DNA of 64,000 bases from Micromonospora sp. WMMA1363 (GTDB taxonomy: Bacteria; Actinomycetota; Actinomycetes; Mycobacteriales; Micromonosporaceae), in NCBI RefSeq assembly GCF_030345795.1, contig NZ_JAUALB010000001.1, forward strand, positions 5,324,001-5,388,000, written 5' to 3'. Position numbers and translations under genes: made by a program. Numbering within the stretch: position 1 is the stretch's first letter; each line of letters starts with the position of its first letter. Positions 7,415-15,610 of this stretch are shown here, piece by piece. Below the pieces are notes generated by a model. It saw only the letters and a list, made by a program, of their open reading frames with translations. It made no database searches and was not told where the DNA came from.

Positions 7415-8512
7415 TCAGCCCGCTCGCCGGGCCGCCCCACCCTGGTTCGGCTGCGCGGGCCGTCCGGTGACCGGCCGACCGGGCCGCCATGGCCCCGGCC
7501 AGGCCTCCCGCGCCGGCCGGCGCAGCCTCGCCAGCACGTGAGCGAGGTGGTGCGAGGTGCACCAGGCCGCCCAGGCGTTGGCTGAACCAGCCCCAGCCAC
7601 CTGCCGGGCCCGCCGGAGGATCTCGTGGTCGCCCCACGAGCAGGCGGCGCCGGCCGCCGGCCAGTGCGGGGCGGCTACCAGCGTGCGGCACAGGTCGGCG
7701 AATCGGTCGTCAACCCGGCCGCCCCGGCGGGACCAGCGGTAGATCCACCACGCCCCGTCGGTGGTGTACCGCACGGTGAGTAACCGGTCGCCCGTCAGGT
7801 CGGCGTTCCGTCCCGCCGGGTTGATGCCGTAGTCGGCATACCCGAGGCCGGGATCCGCCACGTCGCGCCACAGCGACCAGTCCCAGCGGTCGAGGCGGAC
7901 CGGCTCGTCGGTGGGCAGGCGGGACAGGCTCGGCGGCATCCCGCCGGCTGCCACGCTGACCGAGCGCCAGGCGTGCCGGCGGGCCCAGTCCAGCAGTCGG
8001 CGGACCCGTGGCGTGGCGATCCGCACGTCGGCCCGACAGCACACGTCCGCGGCGTCGATCAGCAGGTCGCACTGCTCGGGGTCCAGGCGGGCCCACCGCC
8101 AGACCCGCTCCGCCGCTGTGGTGGCCGCGTCGGGACCGGCCCGGTCCGTGCCGATGCGTAGCCGGACCAGCGCGCGCCCGGCGTGGGCCCGGGCCGCGGC
8201 ACCGTGGGCGACGAGTCGCCGCTCGCTGTCGCCGAGCCCGATCACCGGCACCAGCGGTACGCCCCACCGTGCCAGCTCCGTCTCGGGCGCGTCGGGCAAG
8301 GCGGAGACGTCGACCGCCGGGAGTAGCCCCGCTGGCAGCCGACCAAGGACGTCGACGGTGTACGCGCCCGGGAGGGACACCTCGATGACCGGGGTGAGCA
8401 GCGGCGTCAGGGCCGGGTCGAGGTGCCTGAGTGCCGCCAGCTCACCACGACGGTTGGCGAGAATGGGGCGGTAGACCGGCTCCGCCTCCCAGCCCTCGTG
8501 GACGGGCGCCAT
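7415..8512 (-). CDS. T4 beta-protein family (PF14350-like) protein
   Basis: A 365-residue protein. The N-terminus YRPILANRRGELAALRHL and LTPVIEVSL matches the pattern of the phage-T4 beta protein family, where YxPILxxKxGExxAL and a TPLLEI-type strand open a TIM-barrel-like domain. Further barrel strands are GVPLVPVIGL, VRLRIG and LLIDAADV, and the end has the CSWGDHEI stretch seen in the family. Relatives in bacteria are found in mobile or defence-associated gene pairs (sce7725/sce7726 type) as well as alone. No partner gene lies next to it here. Function is unknown; a defence role is speculation. Confidence 0.7.
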   Translation of the reverse strand: MAPVHEGWEAEPVYRPILANRRGELAALRHLDPALTPLLTPVIEVSLPGAYTVDVLGRLPAGLLPAVDVSALPDAPETELARWGVPLVPVIGLGDSERRLVAHGAAARAHAGRALVRLRIGTDRAGPDAATTAAERVWRWARLDPEQCDLLIDAADVCCRADVRIATPRVRRLLDWARRHAWRSVSVAAGGMPPSLSRLPTDEPVRLDRWDWSLWRDVADPGLGYADYGINPAGRNADLTGDRLLTVRYTTDGAWWIYRWSRRGGRVDDRFADLCRTLVAAPHWPAAGAACSWGDHEILRRARQVAGAGSANAWAAWCTSHHLAHVLARLRRPAREAWPGPWRPGRPVTGRPAQPNQGGAARRAG

Positions 8513-8746
8513 ACTTCAGACTAGCCACGACATTCGCGTCGATCCCGCACTCCTTGCCACTCGGCCCGCTCCACTGCAGGTCAAAAGGGGTAGCGGTGCG
8601 TCAACTGTCCATGATCGGACACTTCTCCGGGTGGTTGCCACCGCGATCCGCGACCTAGTTTCGATGACAAAGGGTGCTGATCGCCGCTGATCCCCCTCAG
8701 CTGTTACAACTGCCTCATCGCGCCACCGACGCGGGGAAGGACCGTC

Positions 8747-9154
8747 ATGTCGAGGACCAGACACCGGCGGCGGTCGGCGGCGCAACCCGCGCCGGGGGAG
8801 GACGACGCCGTCCGCGCGGATGCGCAGGTCACCACCTGCGCTACCACCGGTCTCCCCGTCACCGCTCGGGTCCTCTTCGCCGTCGTGAACTCCAGCGGGC
8901 TGCTGGTCCGGGGGCTCGGTGCCGCCGCGGCCAACCGGCTGGCCCCCGGGATGTACCAGGTGGTGTTCGATCAGGACGTGACCGCCGCCGGCTACGTCGG
9001 CACGGTCGGCCTCCCGGGCAGCGTCGGCGTGGCGCCGTCCGGGAAGATCGCCGTCGCCGGCCGGACCGGCATTCCGAACGCGGTTTTCGTCTCCACCTAC
9101 GCCGTCGACGGCACCGCCGCCGACCGTCCCTTCCACCTGGCGGTGCTGGCCTGA
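8747..9154 (+). CDS. Hypothetical protein, beta-rich
   Basis: A 135-residue protein of unknown family. It starts at ATG 8747 after a GGAAGGA site. The first 25 residues are basic and disordered (RTRHRRRSA). The remainder alternates strands and turns (VLFAVVNSSGLLVRGLG, GMYQVVFDQDV, AGYVGTVGL, AVFVSTYAV) and has a pair of cysteines (none conserved that I can recognise). There is no signal peptide. The shape suggests a small beta-sandwich, perhaps related to actinobacterial surface or phage-tail-like repeats. A 24-bp duplication covers its stop codon. Confidence 0.6.
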   Translation: MSRTRHRRRSAAQPAPGEDDAVRADAQVTTCATTGLPVTARVLFAVVNSSGLLVRGLGAAAANRLAPGMYQVVFDQDVTAAGYVGTVGLPGSVGVAPSGKIAVAGRTGIPNAVFVSTYAVDGTAADRPFHLAVLA

Positions 9155-9188
9155 TCCGACCTGGCGGTGCTGGCCTGATCCGACCTGG
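9135..9188 (+). repeat. 24-bp tandem duplication across a stop codon
   Basis: The unit ACCTGGCGGTGCTGGCCTGA plus TCCG occurs at 9135-9158 and again at 9159-9182, followed by the first six bases of a third copy. The first copy contains the final codons and the TGA of the preceding gene. The exact identity suggests a recent slippage event, because non-coding duplicates decay quickly. Confidence 0.85.
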
Positions 9189-9424
9189 AACGAGCGCACG
9201 GCGCCGCCCGACTCCTGGTCGAAGCGCCGCCGCGCTCTGGCCGTCTCCCACCACCGCAGCCGTACGGCGGTACGTCAGCAGGGACCTGGCTCGACCGGAC
9301 CCGATGCGCCCCGGCCGGAGTCTCGATCCCCGCCCATCGAGCAGCCAAACCTCAGAATGGTGGGCAATTCAACCATTTTCGGCTCCTGGCGTGGTGCACG
9401 GCCGCAGCGGGTATGGACCGCGGC

Positions 9425-9817
9425 ATGGAGCATTTCACGATCGCGACCGTCGCCGAGCAGAGTCCGGACTTCCGTCGGGTGCTGTGGACCGGGAAGCACA
9501 CCCAGCTGGTCATCATGACGATCCCGCCCGGAGGTGAGATCGGTGCGGAGGTCCACGAGGACAACGACCAGATCCTCACCTTCGTCAGCGGCACCGGCGA
9601 GGCGCGGGTGGCCGGTGAGAAACGCGAGATCGCCCAGGGTGACCTGGTGGTGGTGCCCGCTGGCACGAAGCACAACTTCGTCAACACCGGGCCGAACCCG
9701 CTGGTGCTCTACACGGTCTACGGCCCGCCGGACCATGCCGACCAGGTGGTGCACCGCACCAAGGAGGAGGCCGACGCGGCCGAGGCCGCCGGCAAGGACG
9801 AGCCACCCACCTCCTGA
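9425..9817 (+). CDS. Cupin-domain protein
   Basis: A 130-residue single-domain cupin. The first cupin motif is seen in PPGGEIGAEVHEDNDQILTF (one His, one Glu/Asp pair and a Gln in the metal positions) and the second in GDLVVVPAGTKHNFVNTG (His). It therefore can bind a divalent metal. Family members include isomerases, dioxygenases and storage proteins; the reaction here is unknown. The last 25 residues are acidic and flexible. ATG 9425 gives the usual MEHF start; ATG 9413 four codons earlier is possible. It ends 9 bp before the GH15 gene, so the two are probably co-transcribed. Confidence 0.82.
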   Translation: MEHFTIATVAEQSPDFRRVLWTGKHTQLVIMTIPPGGEIGAEVHEDNDQILTFVSGTGEARVAGEKREIAQGDLVVVPAGTKHNFVNTGPNPLVLYTVYGPPDHADQVVHRTKEEADAAEAAGKDEPPTS

Positions 9818-9826
9818 GCCGGGGGC

Positions 9827-11677
9827 GTGGAGCACCCGATCCTGCGGTCTGGCCCTGGCCGATTCGGGTACCCGCAGCAGGTGCACCAGCCGGCGATCTC
9901 CGACTACGGGTTTCTCTCCGACTGCCGCTCCGGGGCGCTGGTCGGCCGGGACGGCTCGGTCGACTGGTGGTGCCCGGACCGATTCGACGCTCCCGCGGTG
10001 TTCGGACGGCTGCTCGACCCCGGGGCCGGCCACTGGCGGCTCGCACCGACCGGCGCGGGCGCCCCCGGACACCGCGCGCAGCGCGCGTACCTACCGGACA
10101 CCCTGGTGCTGCGGACCGTGCACCACACCCCGGAGGGCAGCGTCGCGGTCACCGACGCGCTCGCCGCCGAGCTGGGTGCCCGGGGCCACCAACTGGGGTT
10201 GAACTCGCCGGCTGTGCTGCTGCGCACCGTGACGGGCCTGTCCGGGCGGGTGCGGATGACGTCGGATTTCGCGCCGCGTCCCGACTACGGTCTGCTCCGG
10301 CCGTACCTGCACGGCCAGCCGGACGGCGCGGTACTGGCGGTGGCCGGGGCAACGATGCTGGAACTCCGGTCGGACGGCCCACAGCTGCACGCCGGTACGG
10401 ACCGGGTCCACACCGAGTTCGAGGTCGCCTCCGGTGACGTCGTCGGGTTCGCCGCCGCCCACGGCCGGTCGTACGGCGAGCAGCCGGCCCGGCTCGACCC
10501 GACCACGATGATCGTGGAGACCGCGCAGGCGTGGGAGGCGTACCGCGAGACCCATCGGTACGACGGCCCGTACACCGACCTGGTCCGGCACAGCGCGACC
10601 GTGCTCACCGGACTCACCTACGCCCGCAGCGGCGCAGTCGCCGCCGCCCTCACCACGTCGTTGCCGGAGCAGATCGGAGGCGACCGCAACTACGACTACC
10701 GGTACGCCTGGCTGCGCGACTTCTCACTGACCCTGCGCGCGCTCTGGGTGGCCGCCTGCCCGGCGGAGGCGTCCCGCTTCTTCGCCTGGGCGGCCCGCTC
10801 GATCGGTCAGGTCGGCCCGGAGCCGGTGCCGGTGCTCTTCGGCCTCGAGGGCGAGCGGGACATCTCCGAGCACGTCGCGACGCACCTGCGCGGGTACGCC
10901 GACAGCCGGCCGGTGCGCATCGGCAACGAAGCCTGGCGACAGCGACAACTCGACGTGCCCGGCGAGGTGCTGGCGGCGGTGTGGCGGCTGCACGACTACC
11001 TCGGCGAGACCTTCGACGAGGAACTGCGTGAGATGGTGGTGGGCCTGACCGAGCAGGTCGCCAACACCTGGCACCTGCCGGACCGGGGCATGTGGGAGAC
11101 CCGGGACGCCGACCGGCACTACCTGTCATCGAAGGTGCTCTGCTGGGTGGCGATGGACAAGGCGGTCACGCTGGCACCTCGGCTCGGCGGGCGCGGCGAC
11201 CCCCGCCGCTGGGCGGCGATCCGGGACGACATCCGGGCCACCGTGCTGCGGGAGGGGTGGAACGAGCAGGTCGGGGCGTACACCGGTGCTTTCGGATCCG
11301 ACCAACTGGACGCCTCCGTGCTACTGCTCCCGGTGTTGGGCTTCCTCCCCGCCACCGACCCTCGGATGCGCGCCACGATCGCGGTGATCCAGCGTGAGCT
11401 GAGCACCGACGACGTGCTGGTCCGGCGCTGGGACTCCGATCCGGCCGGCTTTCTGCTCTGCTCGTTCTGGCTGGTGGAGTGCCTGGTGCTGGCGGGGGAA
11501 CGCGGGCGGGCCGAGGCGCTGTTCGAGCGGGCGGTCGGACACGCCAACGACGTCGGCCTGCTCAGCGAGCAGATCGACCTGAGTACCGGCGCGTCGCTCG
11601 GCAACACTCCGCAGGCCTTCTCGCACATCGGCCTGATCAACGCCGCCTGGCGTCTCGCCGACCCGACCACGGACTAG
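9827..11677 (+). CDS. Glycoside hydrolase family 15 protein (trehalase/glucoamylase type)
   Basis: A 616-residue GH15 enzyme, full length for the bacterial group. The N-terminal beta-sandwich (DYGFLSDCRSGALVGRDGSVDWWC) is followed by an (alpha/alpha)6 barrel. Conserved barrel motifs are NYDYRYAWLRD, DRGMWETR (glutamate expected as general acid) and LLSEQID with LGNTPQAFSHIGLI (glutamate expected as general base). Actinobacterial members with this architecture hydrolyse trehalose or alpha-glucan ends; Mycobacterium GH15 trehalase is the best-studied relative. It has no signal peptide and should be cytosolic. The GTG start follows GGGGGC and the cupin gene lies just upstream. Confidence 0.9.
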   Translation: MEHPILRSGPGRFGYPQQVHQPAISDYGFLSDCRSGALVGRDGSVDWWCPDRFDAPAVFGRLLDPGAGHWRLAPTGAGAPGHRAQRAYLPDTLVLRTVHHTPEGSVAVTDALAAELGARGHQLGLNSPAVLLRTVTGLSGRVRMTSDFAPRPDYGLLRPYLHGQPDGAVLAVAGATMLELRSDGPQLHAGTDRVHTEFEVASGDVVGFAAAHGRSYGEQPARLDPTTMIVETAQAWEAYRETHRYDGPYTDLVRHSATVLTGLTYARSGAVAAALTTSLPEQIGGDRNYDYRYAWLRDFSLTLRALWVAACPAEASRFFAWAARSIGQVGPEPVPVLFGLEGERDISEHVATHLRGYADSRPVRIGNEAWRQRQLDVPGEVLAAVWRLHDYLGETFDEELREMVVGLTEQVANTWHLPDRGMWETRDADRHYLSSKVLCWVAMDKAVTLAPRLGGRGDPRRWAAIRDDIRATVLREGWNEQVGAYTGAFGSDQLDASVLLLPVLGFLPATDPRMRATIAVIQRELSTDDVLVRRWDSDPAGFLLCSFWLVECLVLAGERGRAEALFERAVGHANDVGLLSEQIDLSTGASLGNTPQAFSHIGLINAAWRLADPTTD

Positions 11678-11737
11678 GGCGCCTGTCCGCCGCGTGCGGG
11701 TTGGTGGAGGGCTCCTTGTCGACCACACGCGCCGCGG

Positions 11738-12931
11738 TCATGCCGGCAGCACCGACAGCGTCCCGACGTCCACGGTCTCCGGGTACTTCAGTCCGGCGCC
11801 GGTGTTCAGTACCACCACCCGTTCGCCGCCCCGGATCCAGCCGCCCGCCCGCAGTTGACGTGCGGCGGTCAGGCAGGCCGCGCCCTCCGGGCAGAGCAGC
11901 AGCCCCTCCCGCGCCGCGAAGTCGCGCAGGTCGGTGACGAGTTCCGCGTCCGGCACGGCGACCGCCGTGCCGGAGCTCTCCCGAAGCGCGGCCAGGATCA
12001 GCTCGTCGCCCAGCGGGGCCGGGACGGTGACGCCGAACGCCACAGTGTGCGCGTCGGCCCACGGTTCGGCCCGCTCCGCCCCGGCGGCGAAGGCCCGGAC
12101 GATCGGCGCGCACCCGGTGGACTGCACCGCTACCAGGCGGGGCAGCCGGTCGGAGATCCAGCCCAGCTCGCGCAGCTCGTGCAGCGCCTTGTGGATGCCG
12201 AGCAGGCCGACTCCGCCACCGGTCGGGTAGACGATGACGTCGGGCACCTGCCAGCCGAGCTGCTCGACGATCTCGTACCCCATGGTCTTCTTGCCTTCGA
12301 TGCGGTACGGCTCGCGCAGCGTACCGGCGTCGAAGACCGTGCCGTCGGCTTCGGCGACCAGCCGCGCCACGTGCCGCCCGGCGTCGTCGATCAGCCTGTC
12401 GACCAGCCGCAGGTCAGCCCCGGCCGCGACGCACTCGAGGCGGCAGGTGGCGGGCGCGTCCACCGGCATGACAATGGTTGCGCCCAGGCCAGCCCGGGCG
12501 GCGTAGGTGGCCCAGGCAGCGCCCGCGTTGCCGTTGGTCGGCATGGCGATCCGTGCGATGCCCAGCTCGCGGGCCCGGCTCACCCCGACGGCGGCCCCGC
12601 GTGCCTTGAACGACCCGGTCGGCGTCAGCCCCTCGTCCTTCACCAGCAGGTCCGGGACGCCGATCTGCGCGCCGTACGTCGGGGCGCGCCACAGCGGCGT
12701 CCAGCCCTCGCTCAGCGTAACGACCTGCCCTGGGTCCGCCACCGGCAGCAGCTCCCGGTATCGCCAGAGGTCGGCCGGCCGGAGCCCGAACCGTTCCGGG
12801 GTGATCACCTCGGCCACCGTCGCCAGGTCGTAGCGGGCCAGCAGCGGCGACCCGCACCCGCACAGGTTCTGCGGCTTGCCGGCGTCGTGCTCCCGGCCGC
12901 AGCGCGGGCACTCCAGGTGGGTCAGGTACAC
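11738..12931 (-). CDS. Threonine-synthase-like PLP enzyme
   Basis: A 397-residue fold-type II pyridoxal-phosphate enzyme. It opens with a zinc ribbon (CPRCG at 9-13 and CGCG at about 29-32), as in threonine synthases of this class. The PLP lysine lies in GLTPTGSFKARGA, the substrate-binding Ser/Thr/Asn loop in PTNGNAGAAWA and the phosphate-binding glycine loop in YPTGGGVGL. Threonine synthase turns O-phosphohomoserine into threonine. Because a genome usually holds its true thrC in the hom-thrC-thrB cluster, this stand-alone copy may act on another substrate; that is an inference. It is convergent with the GH15 gene. Confidence 0.85.
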   Translation of the reverse strand: MYLTHLECPRCGREHDAGKPQNLCGCGSPLLARYDLATVAEVITPERFGLRPADLWRYRELLPVADPGQVVTLSEGWTPLWRAPTYGAQIGVPDLLVKDEGLTPTGSFKARGAAVGVSRARELGIARIAMPTNGNAGAAWATYAARAGLGATIVMPVDAPATCRLECVAAGADLRLVDRLIDDAGRHVARLVAEADGTVFDAGTLREPYRIEGKKTMGYEIVEQLGWQVPDVIVYPTGGGVGLLGIHKALHELRELGWISDRLPRLVAVQSTGCAPIVRAFAAGAERAEPWADAHTVAFGVTVPAPLGDELILAALRESSGTAVAVPDAELVTDLRDFAAREGLLLCPEGAACLTAARQLRAGGWIRGGERVVVLNTGAGLKYPETVDVGTLSVLPA

Positions 12932-12958
12932 GGTGTCCCTCGCATCGTCGGCGGTCGG

Positions 12959-14002
12959 TCAGCTCGGGTCGATGCTCAACCAGTGCGGGCTGCGCCGGCC
13001 CGGTTCGTACGCGGAGTCGAGGCGTTTGGCCAGCACACCCGGCAATCCCTGGTCACGTGCGGTTCGCAGGGCCTCGGCGCCGGTGCCGGGGAACCAGGGC
13101 GGCGTCTGCCAGTGCGGGCCGGTCAGCGCCAGCCCGTCCAGTAGCTCCCGGCGCTGCCCGTAGGGCAGCTCGACGCTGGTCACGCCCTCCAGCCACAGCA
13201 GGTCGACCAGGAGGAACTGGGCGTCGGTGGTGGCCCGGCCGCCCCGGGCGGCCCGCACCCGACCAGCCCGGTCGATGCGGACCAGGATGCCGTCGAGGAC
13301 GGCCTCCGTCGGGGCCAGCGCCTCGGCCAGCGCACGCAGCCACGGATACCTCCCGGTGATCTCCTCGTCGGTCGACGACAGCAACCGCAGCCGCCCGCCC
13401 GAGACGTACGCGACCGCGCGGACGCCGTCCCAGCGCAGCTCGTATCCCCACGCCTCCGGGTCGCCGGGCAGCTTCCGGGCCCGGGTCGGGTGCATCGGGC
13501 GGACCAACTCCGGCATGCTCTCCCAGCCGTCCGGCGGCGGGTCGGTGCGCCGGAGCATCCAGTCCCGCCCGTCCCGTCCGCCGGCTGCGAAGAGCACGTA
13601 GCGGCCCCGGGTTCGTTCTCCGTCGAGGGTCACGATCACCTCGTCGTCGCGCCACTTTTCGCAGCGGTAGGTGCCCCGGTCGTGAATGGTCATCCGACCA
13701 CCGCCGTACTCGCCGGTCGGGATCTCGCCGGAGAAGTCGAGGTACTCCATCGGGTGGTCCTCGGTGTGGACGGCGAGGTGGTTGCGGCCGGTGTCGCGGG
13801 GCAGTCCCCGCGGCACCGCCCAGGAGGCGAGGACGCCGTCGTGCTCCAGCCGCAGGTCCCAGTGCAGGCTGTGGGCATGGTGTCGCTGGATGACGAAGCG
13901 GGCGCCGGCCGGGCGGCCGCGCTCCGGCGTCCCGGCCGGCACCGGTTCCGGGGTACGCGCGGCGTTCCGTTTGCGCCGGTACTCCGCCAGCCGGTCAGCC
14001 AC
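12959..14002 (-). CDS. LigD-type 3'-phosphoesterase fused to a degenerate ATP-dependent ligase domain
   Basis: A 347-residue two-domain protein. Residues 35-165 match the LigD phosphoesterase module: FVIQRHHAHSLHWDLRLEHDG, WAVPRG, HTEDHPMEY and GEIPTGEYGGG keep the conserved His, Asp and Glu residues that trim 3' ends of DNA breaks. Residues 180-347 align by eye with the ligase domain, but motif I reads E-L-R190-W-D-G instead of E-x-K-x-D-G, motif III ends D-G-I239 instead of D-G-E, and the terminal W-L-K is W-L-S343. The adenylated lysine is missing, so sealing activity is not expected. It probably serves in non-homologous end joining as end-processing or binding subunit. It is 27 bp upstream of the threonine-synthase-like gene. 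Confidence 0.85.
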   Translation of the reverse strand: MADRLAEYRRKRNAARTPEPVPAGTPERGRPAGARFVIQRHHAHSLHWDLRLEHDGVLASWAVPRGLPRDTGRNHLAVHTEDHPMEYLDFSGEIPTGEYGGGRMTIHDRGTYRCEKWRDDEVIVTLDGERTRGRYVLFAAGGRDGRDWMLRRTDPPPDGWESMPELVRPMHPTRARKLPGDPEAWGYELRWDGVRAVAYVSGGRLRLLSSTDEEITGRYPWLRALAEALAPTEAVLDGILVRIDRAGRVRAARGGRATTDAQFLLVDLLWLEGVTSVELPYGQRRELLDGLALTGPHWQTPPWFPGTGAEALRTARDQGLPGVLAKRLDSAYEPGRRSPHWLSIDPS

Positions 14003-14332
14003 ACCCGCATTCTCCGATACCGGGACGGATTCCGCCCAGGGCTCGGCCCGGTTGGGGCGTCGGGGCCGATCGGCCGGTGCGCCGGGAGGCGATCACCGTT
14101 GTAGATATTTACATGTGTCTGAAATCCGCACGCAACAAGTTGACGGTAATGCGCGGAAAGGTGAGGTTTGTCACGTGGGTGACGGGTGGCCCGCAGGTGG
14201 GCCGCCCGGCGGACCGGCCCGCGCGGAAAGGGAGCGCCCTGGGCGAGCGAACTGACTCTGGTGTGCGCCGATCGCGCCGAGTAGTGTCTTGCCTCCAACG
14301 CGTGCCGAACCCCTCCGGAGGCGTACACCACC
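14003..14332. other. Intergenic region of 330 bp between divergent genes
   Basis: The middle (about 14098-14185) is AT-richer than its surroundings and contains TTTACA-like and TTGACG-like blocks and the inverted repeat GTCAC-N4-GTGAC (14170-14183). It separates the divergently transcribed ligase-like gene and the FAD enzyme gene, so promoters for both should lie here. A GGAGG precedes the FAD gene at about 14315. I find no coding frame or RNA. Confidence 0.5.
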
Positions 14333-15439
14333 ATGGGTGGCTCCCCCCTGCGCATCCTCGTCGTCGGTGCGGGCATCGCCGGCCTCGCCGTGGCCCGGGC
14401 GCTGCGAATGGCGGGTTTCCGGCCCGACGTGACCGAGAAACTCCCCCCGGGGGAGCTTCCAGACAACGGCCTCTACCTGCCCGGCAATGCTGCCCGAGCG
14501 CTGCGCCAGCTCGATCTCGACGGGCCGGTCCGCCCCCTCGGCCAGGTAGTTCACCGGCAGTACTTCCTGGACGCCACCGGCGCCCCGCTCTGCGAGGTCG
14601 ACCTCGACGTGCTGTGGGCCGGTGTCGGGGAGTGCCGGGCGCTGCTCCGGGCCGAACTGCACCGGGTCCTGCTCACCGGCGCCGGCGGTGCCGTCCGGCA
14701 CGGTGCCGAGGTCCGCGCCATCGACCTGCTGCCGCAGGGTGTCGGGGTCACCTTCGTCGACGGCTCCGCCACCGAGTACGACCTGGTGATCGGCGCCGAC
14801 GGGCCGCACTCCTCGATCCGCACGCTCGCCGCGCTCGGCGGCTCGTCCCACCCCACCGGGCAGGTCGTCTACCGCGCCGTGGTGCGGGAGGGGCCGCCGG
14901 TGGCCGAGTGGACCGCGCTGCTCGGCCAGCGAGCCGGATTCCTGGTGGTCCCCATCGGGGCCGGGCGGCTGCACTGCTACGCCGACGAGACCGGCACGAC
15001 GCCGCCGGCCGACCCGGTGGCCCGGCTGCGGGAGCTCTTCACTGACTACGGTGGTCCCGTGCCGGAGGTGCTGGAGTGCCTGGACCGCGTGCACGTCGGC
15101 GTGACCGAAGAGGTGGAACTGGGCCGCTGGTACCGGGGCCGGGTGCTGCTGGTCGGGGACGCCGCACACGCCACCGCGCCGACCCTCTCGCAGGGTGCGG
15201 CGATGGCCCTGGAGGACGCCGTGGTGCTCGCCGAGTCGCTCACCACGGCCGGCAGCGTCGAGGCGGCGCTGACGGCCTACGAAAGCCGCCGTCGCCCGCG
15301 TACCCGATGGGTGCGGGACCGGACCCGGGACCGCAACCGGACCCGCGACGTACCGCCGGCGCTGCGTGACCCGGTGCTGCGCGGGCGCGGCGGGCGTATC
15401 TTCGGCGCGCACTACCGGCTGTTGCTGGGGCCGTTGTGA
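14333..15439 (+). CDS. FAD-dependent monooxygenase
   Basis: A 368-residue flavoprotein of the class A monooxygenase (PHBH-like) family. The N-terminal Rossmann motif ILVVGAGIAGLAVARAL holds GxGxxG, the DG motif is DLVIGADGPHSSIR, and the GD motif LLVGDAAHATAPTLSQGAAM contacts the flavin. The last 40 residues are strongly basic (DRTRDRNRTRD). Family members hydroxylate aromatic or polyketide substrates with NAD(P)H; the substrate here cannot be told. There is no adjacent pathway gene. Confidence 0.88.
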   Translation: MGGSPLRILVVGAGIAGLAVARALRMAGFRPDVTEKLPPGELPDNGLYLPGNAARALRQLDLDGPVRPLGQVVHRQYFLDATGAPLCEVDLDVLWAGVGECRALLRAELHRVLLTGAGGAVRHGAEVRAIDLLPQGVGVTFVDGSATEYDLVIGADGPHSSIRTLAALGGSSHPTGQVVYRAVVREGPPVAEWTALLGQRAGFLVVPIGAGRLHCYADETGTTPPADPVARLRELFTDYGGPVPEVLECLDRVHVGVTEEVELGRWYRGRVLLVGDAAHATAPTLSQGAAMALEDAVVLAESLTTAGSVEAALTAYESRRRPRTRWVRDRTRDRNRTRDVPPALRDPVLRGRGGRIFGAHYRLLLGPL

Positions 15440-15610
15440 CGGCGCCGGGTTCGGTGTCCGGGCCAGACGCGCGCCGTCCGGGCGGGGTGGTGCAGGTTAC
15501 CGGTCCACCCCACGCGGCACGGCCACCTACCGGGGACTATCCTCCTTGCGGATGACGGCCCGCAGACAACACGCGTGCCGAGCGGGACAACCCAGAACCG
15601 GAGGCCACTC

